Of a stretch of 64,000 bases of DNA, positions 56,418-64,000 are shown piece by piece; position 1 is the first letter of the stretch; each line of letters begins with the position of its first letter. A model generated the notes under the pieces. It saw only the letters and a program-made list of their open reading frames with translations, was not told the DNA's origin and searched no databases. Source of the stretch: Cetobacterium somerae (GTDB taxonomy: Bacteria; Fusobacteriota; Fusobacteriia; Fusobacteriales; Fusobacteriaceae); the NCBI RefSeq assembly GCF_022430525.1, contig NZ_CP092519.1, positions 1,242,454 through 1,306,453 of the forward strand, in the 5' to 3' direction. Both the position numbers and the translations under genes were made by a program.

Positions 56418-56765
56418 ATATTGATTAATTGTTTTTAACCAATTTTCTTCATTATTTAAAAACTTTTCCACATCTAGTTCTCCACTCTTATTCATCTTAA
56501 AATTTACAACTCCATCAATTTGCTTTTCATTTACTAGAATAGAAAATTTATGAGTTACCCCTTTTAAATCAAATACTACTTTTTTATTCTTCCCTATTTT
56601 TTTATCTTTCTCTCCAGAAATTTTTATCACTATATTTGTACTCATATCTTTATTTTTATAATTATTATTTACAATTAGAGTGTGCTCTTGACCTGTTGAA
56701 TATAAAATCCAGCCAATTAAACATACAAGAGATAAAAATATCAATATGCTTAATTTTTTTCTCAT
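56415..56765 (-). CDS. Small membrane-anchored protein of the ABC operon, unknown
   Basis: The 116-residue protein has one N-terminal membrane segment (KLSILIFLSLVCLIGWILYSTG) and a small extracytoplasmic beta-rich domain (TLIVNNNYKNKDMSTNIVIKISGEKDKKIGKNKKVVFDLKG). It is the last gene of the operon and overlaps the upstream permease by 4 nt (ATGA). I do not recognise a function; the tight coupling suggests an accessory role in transport. Confidence 0.75.
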   Translation of the reverse strand: MRKKLSILIFLSLVCLIGWILYSTGQEHTLIVNNNYKNKDMSTNIVIKISGEKDKKIGKNKKVVFDLKGVTHKFSILVNEKQIDGVVNFKMNKSGELDVEKFLNNEENWLKTINQY

Positions 56766-57859
56766 ATAGTTTCCCCCTTGCTATCAGAGATTTCATTTGC
56801 TCTTTCTGCCCGCTTTTCTCGTTCTCTTCTCCATTCATGCATCACTAAAACTAAAGCTATTATTCCATATGATACAAACACTCTAAAATACTCTCCTATT
56901 TGAGCTGATCCCATCAATTCTTTTCCTGCCACAGGAGAAATAATAAACATCATATGAAATAAAATAATTCCCGTTATTGCATTTGGAATACTTGCTTTAA
57001 CAGCTGATGCTCCTCCAATTAATAAAGCAGCAATAGAAAACATCCCTATTTGTTCATGACTATTGTAAGTATTCATAGTTCCTATATTTTGCAAATATAT
57101 AATCTGTCCAAATCCTGCAAGTACAGTTGATATTACAATAGCTAAAACTCTTGTTCTATCCACATTTATCCCTGCTGCTCTAGCTATTTCAATATTTTGC
57201 CCCACTGCCCTCATATCTTGTCCTAACTTAGTTTTTCTAAACCAAACTATAAATATGCATAAAAGACCTACTAATAAAAATGTTGCTACAGGTATTTTTT
57301 GTCCTAAAATATCTATTTCTAATAGGTTGTCTAATCCTCTTCTAATACCTTGTAAATCTATGGCATTTCTTATTCCGCTTCCTCTTGAAAGTATCAATTT
57401 TGGATTTGATATTTTTATTATGCTTCCCATTCCATACAAAACAACTAATTGATAAATTCCATTCATAAATAATCCTAAAATCATGGAAGTTATCATCTCT
57501 TTTCCTTTAGATTTATTTAATATATTTCCACTAAAATATCCCAATGCCATTGCTATAGGAGTTGATAAAATCATAGCTAAAAATACTCCTTGATACCCTA
57601 TTATTCTATACTCTGTTATAAAAATAAGAGCTATTTGTCCCGCCATTGCTCCTAAAACAATACCAAAGTTTAAACCCATTCCAGCTATTATTGGTATTAA
57701 CAACGATAGAACTAAGAATAAATTTCTATCTAATCTTAATATCATCTCTTGAATTAGGTATTGAGGAGTTAATTTAGATATTGGAATTATTGAAGAAATA
57801 AAGATTAAAATAAAAATTGGAACTATATTTTTTTGTAAAAAACTTTTTATTTTTTCCAT
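56762..57859 (-). CDS. ABC transporter permease (BPD_transp_2 type), second subunit
   Basis: The 365-residue multi-pass protein has the ribose/branched-chain-type permease features NFGIVLGAMAGQIALIF and the conserved GQNIEIARAAGINVDRTRVLAIVISTVLAGFGQIIYLQNIGTMNTY, near residues 215-260. It pairs with the permease encoded upstream, sharing one base (TAATG). Transport substrate unknown. Confidence 0.9.
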   Translation of the reverse strand: MEKIKSFLQKNIVPIFILIFISSIIPISKLTPQYLIQEMILRLDRNLFLVLSLLIPIIAGMGLNFGIVLGAMAGQIALIFITEYRIIGYQGVFLAMILSTPIAMALGYFSGNILNKSKGKEMITSMILGLFMNGIYQLVVLYGMGSIIKISNPKLILSRGSGIRNAIDLQGIRRGLDNLLEIDILGQKIPVATFLLVGLLCIFIVWFRKTKLGQDMRAVGQNIEIARAAGINVDRTRVLAIVISTVLAGFGQIIYLQNIGTMNTYNSHEQIGMFSIAALLIGGASAVKASIPNAITGIILFHMMFIISPVAGKELMGSAQIGEYFRVFVSYGIIALVLVMHEWRREREKRAERANEISDSKGETI

Positions 57860-58893
57860 TATCTTTCCCCTCCTTTTCTAGTTAATGCATAGATTATCAT
57901 TCCATTTGATATTATAACCCTTATAGTTTCTGACATATCTGTTTTTATCAATCCACTTATTACTATTGGAGTCATTGTTATCACTCCTTGAAACAAAACA
58001 GTTCCAACAATAACATTAAATATAGAAGCTTTTCTCACTGAAGCTCCCCCAATTAAAATAGCTGCTATAGCGGGAAATGCCATATAAAAAGGTGCTAAAT
58101 ACAATTGTATAAATCCAAAACTTTGTTGGTAAACAATTATTCCAATACCTGCTATCATAGTTGACATTATAACTGAATTTATTCTCGCTTTGTTAATATC
58201 AACACCTATTGATCTAGCAAATTTTTCATTAGCTCCAACAGCTTTCATAGCTAATCCATTTCTACTTTTAAAATATTCTTTTATTAAAAATGCCAATAAT
58301 AAAAAGAATACTATCTCTCCAATATAACTAAAATTTCCTGATGAAGAAAATATTTTACCTAAAATTTTATTCCAATATCCTTCAACACTTATTGTTGTTC
58401 TTAATCCCTCTCCACCATATGCCCAAATCATATCAGGCTTTTTAAAAGGTAATACAAGCCACATAATGCACATAAATGCAACTGATGAAAATCCAACATA
58501 TGTTGCTATCATCATCTCTCCACCTTTAACTCTATTTAATATAGAACCATATCCATAACCAAATAATATTGATATTGGTAATGATATCAATATTGCACCT
58601 AAAAATCCAAGTAGTCCAGTTAAGCCTAGCTCTATACTTAAAACTGCTCCGAGTAATCCTGCTTCTACACCTAAAGGCATACCAAAGTTTAGACCTGTCC
58701 CTCCTTGAATCATTGGAATAAGAGACAATACTAATATTATATTCATTCCTACTCTAATTAAAGTATCTTGAAAAGCTACTTTCAAATTAACTCCCACAAA
58801 AGGTGCTAGTGTATATAGAGAAAGTAGAAACAAAGCTATTATTATTCTTGGTAATCCTATCTCTTTTATTTTTTTTACTATATTCTCATTCAT
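57859..58893 (-). CDS. ABC transporter permease (BPD_transp_2 type), first subunit
   Basis: The 344-residue multi-pass protein is homologous in layout to the next gene: GGTGLNFGMPLGVEAGLLGAVLSIE and GANEKFARSIGVDINKARINSVIMSTMIAGIGIIVYQQ. Its start overlaps the ATPase stop by 8 nt. The two permeases would form a heterodimer. Confidence 0.9.
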   Translation of the reverse strand: MNENIVKKIKEIGLPRIIIALFLLSLYTLAPFVGVNLKVAFQDTLIRVGMNIILVLSLIPMIQGGTGLNFGMPLGVEAGLLGAVLSIELGLTGLLGFLGAILISLPISILFGYGYGSILNRVKGGEMMIATYVGFSSVAFMCIMWLVLPFKKPDMIWAYGGEGLRTTISVEGYWNKILGKIFSSSGNFSYIGEIVFFLLLAFLIKEYFKSRNGLAMKAVGANEKFARSIGVDINKARINSVIMSTMIAGIGIIVYQQSFGFIQLYLAPFYMAFPAIAAILIGGASVRKASIFNVIVGTVLFQGVITMTPIVISGLIKTDMSETIRVIISNGMIIYALTRKGGER

Positions 58894-60478
58894 TTTTATC
58901 CCCCTTAACTCCTGTCATTAATTTTCCAAACTCTAACAGGTCATCCTCTGGAGATAAAATACCTGCAATTTCACCCTCCGTTACTATTGCGATTCTATCG
59001 CAAACTGTTCTTAACTCTTCTAATTCTGATGAAGTTAAAATTATTGTCATTCCACTATTTTTATTATATTCTTTCAATGTTTCAAGAACAATTTTTTTTG
59101 CTCCAATATCAATTCCTCTTGTAGGTTCTGATATAAAAAGTATGTCTGGGTTTATTGTAAAAGCTTTTGCTAAGCATACCTTTTGTTGATTTCCACCGCT
59201 TAGTTCTCCTACCCTTTGACTTCCACTCATACATTTAATCTCTAATTTTTCAATGTAGTGTTGACTATTTTTATCTATTTCTTTTTCATCTATACTTTTT
59301 AATAATCCAAAATATCTTTCTTTTAAAAATTTATTTTTTATATATATTGATGGATAAGCTATATTCATACTTATCTTTTCTTCAAGTATAAGTCCCACTT
59401 CTTTTCTATCTTCAGATACAAAATACATCCCCTTTTCCAAAGGTATTTTGGGATTATTTAAATTTATTTTTTCATTTTTATATATAACTTCTCCCCCTGC
59501 TGGATAAAGTCCCATTACTCCATTAGCTATTCCTACTTTTCCTTGACCAGCCATTCCTCCTAATCCTATTATTTCACCTTTTCGAACTTTTAAATTTATA
59601 TTCTTAGCTTTTTCTCCAGGCATATCCACCCACAACTTTTTCATTTCTAAAATAATTTCTGGGTTATTCTCTTTTTTTTCTTCTTTTTTAGCTTTTTCTC
59701 CTATCTCTCTACCAATCATTAATTTTGTAATTTCATCTACATTAGTTTCTGATGTTTCTAATTCACTCATCATAATACCATCTCTTAAAACTATAATTCT
59801 ATCTGAGACATCCATAATTTCATTTAATCTATGAGTTATAAATATAATTGCTATTCCTTCACTTGCTAACCTTTTCATCGTTTTTAACAAAATTTCAGCT
59901 TCTTTTTCTGTTAAAACTGCTGTTGGTTCGTCTAAAACTAATAACCTTACATTTTCTCTCTCTATTTCTCTTGCAATCTCTGTAAATTGCATATGTGCTA
60001 CAGGCATCTCATTAACTTTAGTATCTACATTCAAATCAACTCCTAAATGTGATATTGCAACCTTTGCCCGTTCTCTATCTTTTTCAAAATCTATTTTACT
60101 TATTCTTTCTCCAAATATCTCTTTTACAAAAGATTTCTTTAAACTTTCTCTATTTAGAACTATATTCTCTGAAGCCTTAAATCCTGGAATTAAAGAAAAT
60201 TCTTGATGAACCATTCCTATTCCCGCATTTAAAGCATCAAAAGAACTTTTAAAATGTACTTTTTTACCTTGAAAAATCATCTCTCCGTTATATCCCCCAG
60301 TTTCTTCTATTAGAGACATTCCAAAAATTATCTTCATTAAAGTAGATTTTCCTGCACCATTTTCTCCAACAAGCCCTACTATTTCTCCCTCTTTTATTGT
60401 AAAATTTATATCTTTTAATACTATGTTTTCTCCAAAACTCTTAGATACTCCTGACATTCTTAAAAGTTCTTTTTGCAT
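58886..60478 (-). CDS. ABC transporter ATPase with two nucleotide-binding domains (RbsA/MglA type)
   Basis: The 530-residue protein has two ABC modules: Walker A GLVGENGAGKSTLMKIIFG near residue 37 with LVLDEPTAVLT, and a second degenerate one with GLGGMAGQGKVGIANGV near residue 287 followed by VGELSGGNQQKVCLAKAFTINPDILFISEPTRGIDIGAKK. This is the sugar/nucleoside importer type, in which one polypeptide powers both sites. The ATG at 60478 with AAAGGGAG is used; an earlier in-frame start would lie within the hairpin at 60511-60547. Confidence 0.93.
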   Translation of the reverse strand: MQKELLRMSGVSKSFGENIVLKDINFTIKEGEIVGLVGENGAGKSTLMKIIFGMSLIEETGGYNGEMIFQGKKVHFKSSFDALNAGIGMVHQEFSLIPGFKASENIVLNRESLKKSFVKEIFGERISKIDFEKDRERAKVAISHLGVDLNVDTKVNEMPVAHMQFTEIAREIERENVRLLVLDEPTAVLTEKEAEILLKTMKRLASEGIAIIFITHRLNEIMDVSDRIIVLRDGIMMSELETSETNVDEITKLMIGREIGEKAKKEEKKENNPEIILEMKKLWVDMPGEKAKNINLKVRKGEIIGLGGMAGQGKVGIANGVMGLYPAGGEVIYKNEKINLNNPKIPLEKGMYFVSEDRKEVGLILEEKISMNIAYPSIYIKNKFLKERYFGLLKSIDEKEIDKNSQHYIEKLEIKCMSGSQRVGELSGGNQQKVCLAKAFTINPDILFISEPTRGIDIGAKKIVLETLKEYNKNSGMTIILTSSELEELRTVCDRIAIVTEGEIAGILSPEDDLLEFGKLMTGVKGDKNE

Positions 60479-60510
60479 TATATCACTCCCTTTTATACCT
60501 CTATCAAAAA

Positions 60511-60547
60511 TTTTGACCACTAGTCAGGTAAAGTCTAGTGGTCAAAA
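60511..60547 (-). terminator. Intercistronic hairpin between binding-protein and ATPase genes (partial terminator)
   Basis: TTTTGACCACTAG and CTAGTGGTCAAAA are perfectly complementary over 13 bp with an 11-nt loop, followed leftward by ATTTTTG. It probably limits readthrough and stabilises the upstream binding-protein mRNA. Confidence 0.7.
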
Positions 60548-60554
60548 ATTTCAA

Positions 60555-61733
60555 TTATTTTATTGAAAAATATTTTTCTGGCACTTCTAGTTCTGTCATT
60601 TTTAAATAACCTTTTCCTAAAACATATGTATCTTGGTATAATAAATAGAAATTCTCTCGCTCTACTCCTCTAACATCTACATAATTACTTCCATTCCACT
60701 GAGCTCCTGGAGTATTTTTTGCTAAAACTTCTTTTAAAGCATCAAAATCATCTATTTGAGCTTTTCCATCTAGTACTTCTTTTGCTAAATCAACTAAAGA
60801 AACTGTAACAGAGAAATTGTATGAATAAGCCCATGTTCCCATTCTTTTTGCTCCACCTTTTTCTCCCACAGTTTTTTCAACTTTTTCTAAAATCTTTGGC
60901 CAATTTCCTTTTTCATCCTCTGTAAATTGTATCCCTAAAGCTCCAGGATATCCCATTGTAGGCGATGGTAAATCTGCCTCAACAAAGTATCCACCCTTTT
61001 CTGCAACTCTTTTTAATAAAGGCTCTGTATGAGCATCATTTGTTGCAAAAAAAGCTGTTTTATCTCCATATTTAGTTATCCAATTTGGAACTTGCTCTAA
61101 GATAAATTGTTGTGCTCCTGCTACTCCTACATCACTTACAGGATCTGGAGCTGTCATTTCAATAAACTCCATTCCTAAATCATTTGCAGCAACTTTCATT
61201 ACATTTCTTCTTTTTGACAAAAGCTCATAGCTCATATGTCTAGGAAATGAAATATGCATAAACTTATCTGCTCCCATCTCTTTTGCTGCTTTTACTATTA
61301 AATAACCTCTTGCTATACTATCTGGATTTACAACTAAATCCGAAACTTCACCAATCATCTCAGGATCTTCGTGCGGTGAATTTGCTAAAAGTAAAATGTC
61401 TGGTCTTTTTTCTCTAATTCTTCTAAACGCTTCCACTGTTCCTGGAATTGCTTCTCCTACAACTATAGCTTTCATTTTAGGATCATCTGCTAAGCTTACC
61501 ATTTGAGATATTGTCGTTTCCATCTCTTGCATAAAATTATCTGGATAAGTTACATGTACTATCTCTCCACCCTTATCTGCTGCTCCATATAATTTTATGG
61601 CCTCTTCAGCTCCTCTTAGTCCATCTTCTGATTGAGAAACTGTCCCTGTTATTACTCCAATATGATATGGTGCTTGTCCCATACTAACTATTGATAATAA
61701 AAAACTCATTAAAATTAAAAAAATTTTTTTCAT
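60555..61733 (-). CDS. Periplasmic binding protein, DUF3798-like, of an ABC importer
   Basis: The 392-residue protein has a signal peptide (MKKIFLILMSFLLSIVSMG) and a type I periplasmic-binding-like fold: YHIGVITGTVSQSEDGLRGAEEAI, PKMKAIVVGEAIPGTVEAFRRI, KTAFFATNDAHTEPLLKRVAEKGGYF, and ADLPSPTMGYPGALGI. I place it in the DUF3798 group, which occurs with RbsA-like ATPases and paired permeases in fusobacteria and clostridia. The ligand is unknown. First gene of the operon with GGAGGG before the ATG. The 234-bp upstream gap is AT-rich; I see no riboswitch in it. Confidence 0.82.
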   Translation of the reverse strand: MKKIFLILMSFLLSIVSMGQAPYHIGVITGTVSQSEDGLRGAEEAIKLYGAADKGGEIVHVTYPDNFMQEMETTISQMVSLADDPKMKAIVVGEAIPGTVEAFRRIREKRPDILLLANSPHEDPEMIGEVSDLVVNPDSIARGYLIVKAAKEMGADKFMHISFPRHMSYELLSKRRNVMKVAANDLGMEFIEMTAPDPVSDVGVAGAQQFILEQVPNWITKYGDKTAFFATNDAHTEPLLKRVAEKGGYFVEADLPSPTMGYPGALGIQFTEDEKGNWPKILEKVEKTVGEKGGAKRMGTWAYSYNFSVTVSLVDLAKEVLDGKAQIDDFDALKEVLAKNTPGAQWNGSNYVDVRGVERENFYLLYQDTYVLGKGYLKMTELEVPEKYFSIK

Positions 61734-61932
61734 AAATTCTTATCCCTCCCTAATAATTTTATTTTAATTTTTATTATTTGAATTAATATATTTTATATTG
61801 TATTTTTTTAAAAATATATTTTTATAATGTATGTATTAATATCATATATAATTATTATTAATATAGATTCTAATTTTTCTCACATACTATTTTTTTAGTA
61901 TTTTTGTCTATTTTTTGATTTTACAAAAAATA

Positions 61933-61959
61933 AAAAAACTGCAACACTGCAGTTTTTTC
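61933..61959 (-). terminator. Intrinsic terminator after the dipeptidase gene
   Basis: AAAAACTGCA-ACAC-TGCAGTTTTT hairpin with a T run, just left of the 61968 gene end. Confidence 0.88.
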
Positions 61960-61967
61960 TTACACTT

Positions 61968-63359
61968 TTATTTTGCTAAATCATATATTGCTTGAACATA
62001 TATTTTTAACCAAGTATCTAATTTATCTAATTCTAAATACTCATTTTTTTGATGCATATTATCCTCTTGATCTTTTAATAAAGCTCCAAATGCAACTCCA
62101 TTTGTTACAGCTCTAGCATAAGTTCCTCCACCAATAGAAACTGGTTCTGCACCTACGTCACCAGTTATATCTTTATATATATCCATTAATGTTGTCACTA
62201 AGAAGCTATCTTTAGGAACATATAGTGGATTCTTTGCTGATCTTACTGTCACATTTAAATTTTTACTTTTTGCTCTTTTTTCTACTTGATCAATTACTTG
62301 TTCTTTTGTAAATGTAACTGGATATCTAATATCAAATCCAAACATTACATTTTTACCTTCACACTCAATTTTACCAATAGTTAATGTTAATACTCCAGAC
62401 GGTTCATCTTCAAAATTAATTCCTAATCTCTCTCCTGAATATTCCATCTTTATATACTCATTGAAGAATTCTACTAAATTTTTTAGTTTTTCATCTTCAA
62501 TTTTTAAAGTTGACAAGAAACTAAATAAAGCTGATATTGCATTATAACCATTTGCTGGTCTAGCTCCATGAGAAGCTTTTCCTAATGAAACTATTTCTAT
62601 TTTTTCATCTTTTTCAGTTGCTGTTATCTTAAATTCTTTTCCTTTATTATATTTTTCTAAATTTAAAAATATTTCATCTTTCATTGACAATGGGAATAAA
62701 CCTATAGCAGAATCTGGAACTGAATTAAATGCTACTCCACCTTTTATTGAAAAACTTAATTCTTCTTGGTACTCTTGACTCAGCATTAAGTGTAAAATTC
62801 CTTTTTCAGCATAAGTTACAGGAAATGACGAATCTGGAGTAAACGCCATTGCTGGTTGTGGCATATTTAATTTTCCAAAATAATGGTTCATACATCCCCA
62901 CCCAGTTTCTTCATTAGCTCCTACTATCACTCTAACTTTTCTATTTAATTTAACTCCTGAATCTTTAATAGCTTTTAATGCATATAAGGCAGCAATTGTA
63001 GGACCTTTATCATCTAAAACTCCTCTTCCATACATTTTCCCATCTACTATTTTTGCTTCATATGGTGGATAATCCCATCCCTTTCCTTCAGGTACAACAT
63101 CCACATGTCCAAGAATCCCTATCATCTCTTCATCTGAACCTACACCAAAATCAATATGACCTGCATAATTATCAAAATTTTCAACTTCAAAACCTAATTT
63201 TTTTCCTAAATCTAACATATGCTCTAGAGCCTTTGCAGGTCCTTCTCCAAAAGGCATTCCTTCTAATGGTGCCTCTTGCACGCTTTTAATTCTAACTGAC
63301 TCCTGAATTGATTTAACAACATCATCTTTGTAATTTAGTACAAACTCTTGTAAATTCAA
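61968..63359 (-). CDS. pepV: PepV/Sapep-type M20 metallodipeptidase
   Basis: The 463-residue protein has the M20 metal-site motifs IGILGHVDVVPEGKGWDYPP near residue 78, GRGVLDDKGPTIAALYALK near residue 112, and VIVGANEETGWGCMNHYF near residue 145. A lid domain and C-terminal VSIGGGTYARAV follow. It hydrolyses dipeptides in the cytoplasm with Zn or Mn. The start codon appears to be TTG at 63359 after GGGGAGAGG; no ATG is available nearby. It begins 2 nt after mlaA. Confidence 0.92.
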   Translation of the reverse strand: MNLQEFVLNYKDDVVKSIQESVRIKSVQEAPLEGMPFGEGPAKALEHMLDLGKKLGFEVENFDNYAGHIDFGVGSDEEMIGILGHVDVVPEGKGWDYPPYEAKIVDGKMYGRGVLDDKGPTIAALYALKAIKDSGVKLNRKVRVIVGANEETGWGCMNHYFGKLNMPQPAMAFTPDSSFPVTYAEKGILHLMLSQEYQEELSFSIKGGVAFNSVPDSAIGLFPLSMKDEIFLNLEKYNKGKEFKITATEKDEKIEIVSLGKASHGARPANGYNAISALFSFLSTLKIEDEKLKNLVEFFNEYIKMEYSGERLGINFEDEPSGVLTLTIGKIECEGKNVMFGFDIRYPVTFTKEQVIDQVEKRAKSKNLNVTVRSAKNPLYVPKDSFLVTTLMDIYKDITGDVGAEPVSIGGGTYARAVTNGVAFGALLKDQEDNMHQKNEYLELDKLDTWLKIYVQAIYDLAK

Positions 63360-63361
63360 AA

Positions 63362-64000
63362 CTATTCACCTCTCCCCTTTACTTTTACATCATTTACATC
63401 TATTAATGTATCTCTATATTTAGTATAGAAATATCTTACATACTCATATTCAAAAGGACTTCCAGTCCCATAGTATCTAAAATTCTGATTTTCTTTTCTT
63501 GCATTAATTGCTCCCATCGTAGTAACTCCTGGGTTATTAACATCAAAACCAACAGGTTGATCATATGGATTTATCTCTGAAACACTTACTATTCCTGCTG
63601 CTTTCCCTGCTGTATCTCTAAGATTGGATGGTCCAAAACCAGGTAATACCAAGTATGGTCCATTTCCAACTCCATATTTTGCTAAAGTTAATCCAAAATC
63701 TTCGTATGTTTTTGGTAATTCCAAAGCAGAAGCCACATCAAATAATCCTAAAATACCAATTGTTGAATTTATTCCAAATCTAACAAAAGTTATTGTAGCT
63801 TTTCTTCCTTCAAGTTGTAATATTGAATTTATAAACGTATTAATTTCTTGTAAATTTGAAAAGAAATTAGACACACCTTTTTGAACAAATTTTGGTGCTA
63901 TAAATTCATAAGTATTAACAGCAGGAATTAAAATATACTTATCTAAATAATAATTAAAATAGTATATTCTTCTATTTAAAGGCTCTAACGGATCATAAAC
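63362..64000 (-). CDS. mlaA: MlaA/VacJ-family outer-membrane lipid-asymmetry lipoprotein, N-terminus beyond window
   Basis: The frame is open to the window edge, so the true start and lipoprotein signal lie outside; 212 residues are visible. They begin VYDPLEPLNRRIYYFN, the diagnostic DPLEPLNR motif of MlaA. ATITFVRFGINSTIGILGLFDVAS, TLAKYGVGNGPYLVLPGFGPSNLRDTAG and a C-terminal YVRYFYTKYRDTLIDVND follow. MlaA removes misplaced phospholipid from the outer leaflet, so the organism has an outer membrane. It overlaps into a unit with pepV. Confidence 0.92.
   Translation of the reverse strand, partial: VYDPLEPLNRRIYYFNYYLDKYILIPAVNTYEFIAPKFVQKGVSNFFSNLQEINTFINSILQLEGRKATITFVRFGINSTIGILGLFDVASALELPKTYEDFGLTLAKYGVGNGPYLVLPGFGPSNLRDTAGKAAGIVSVSEINPYDQPVGFDVNNPGVTTMGAINARKENQNFRYYGTGSPFEYEYVRYFYTKYRDTLIDVNDVKVKGRGE

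Noticed and set aside
63362-63874. A short 170-residue protein starting at GTG 63874
   Set aside because: The frame continues upstream without a stop to the window end and encodes the DPLEPLNR motif, so it is an N-terminally cut mlaA and not a short gene.

Overview
The window looks like chromosomal DNA of a diderm, anaerobic, very AT-rich bacterium of the Fusobacteriota (Fusobacterium or Cetobacterium type). This is inferred from gene content: Gram-positive-like information genes (PolC-type polymerase, RqcH/NFACT, KhpA, a prkC-like locus order and PTS systems) lie next to outer-membrane functions (MlaA lipoprotein, RND pump, periplasmic L,D-transpeptidases). No rRNA, tRNA, insertion sequence, prophage or CRISPR array was seen. 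Most genes have strong GGAGG-type ribosome binding sites and most units end in clear intrinsic terminators, many of them bidirectional.

Layout. 1-8.1 kb: end-truncated YfcC-type transporter, RpiR regulator, an exported unknown, flavin reductase, an exported FMN-binding protein, siroheme sulfite/nitrite reductase, an aminotransferase, and a CstA-family transporter. 8.1-9.3 kb: ilvE, cotranscribed with the CstA gene and preceded by a leader peptide rich in Leu/Ile codons plus a terminator. 9.4-11.5 kb: a purine-salvage pair in which a secreted nucleosidase and a BMP-type nucleoside-binding protein converge, each behind its own guanine-class purine riboswitch. 11.6-16.1 kb: a PEPCK/HPr-kinase-fold protein, a DAACS symporter behind a second (Phe-rich) leader peptide and terminator, and an MscS channel. 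16.1-22 kb: two L,D-transpeptidases and an RND efflux pair.

22.1-38 kb is the main accessory block, a probable glycosaminoglycan/N-acetylgalactosamine utilisation locus. It holds an anaerobic sulfatase maturase, a membrane-anchored AraC regulator, an orphan solute-binding protein, a cytoplasmic heparinase II/III-type lyase, a PfkB kinase, tagatose-bisphosphate aldolase, AgaS, an amino-sugar kinase, a complete mannose-family PTS (IIB-IIC-IID-IIA), a GntR/UTRA regulator and an MFS sugar porter. The PTS and AgaS operons have near-consensus promoters with related GGTA..TACC operators just downstream of the -10, so both are probably repressed by the GntR protein.

38-50.9 kb: a periplasmic aspartoacylase-like hydrolase behind an unrecognised structured RNA with a terminator, a FrnE/DsbA-like protein, then a long leftward housekeeping unit (hpt, rsmA, DUF4911, khpA, rimM, trmD, carbonic anhydrase-like, SPOUT methyltransferase, polC, EamA transporter, ilvA). 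51-56.4 kb: a kinase-less PASTA protein in the place prkC usually holds, rsgA (apparently with an ATT start), rpe, a MarR-FeoA fusion, rqcH, and a second L,D-transpeptidase of the 16-kb type. 56.4-64 kb: a five-gene ABC uptake operon with a DUF3798-type binding protein, a PepV-type dipeptidase, and mlaA running off the window end.

The most notable theme is RNA-level control: two purine riboswitches, two leader-peptide attenuators, one unassigned structured leader and one intercistronic hairpin.
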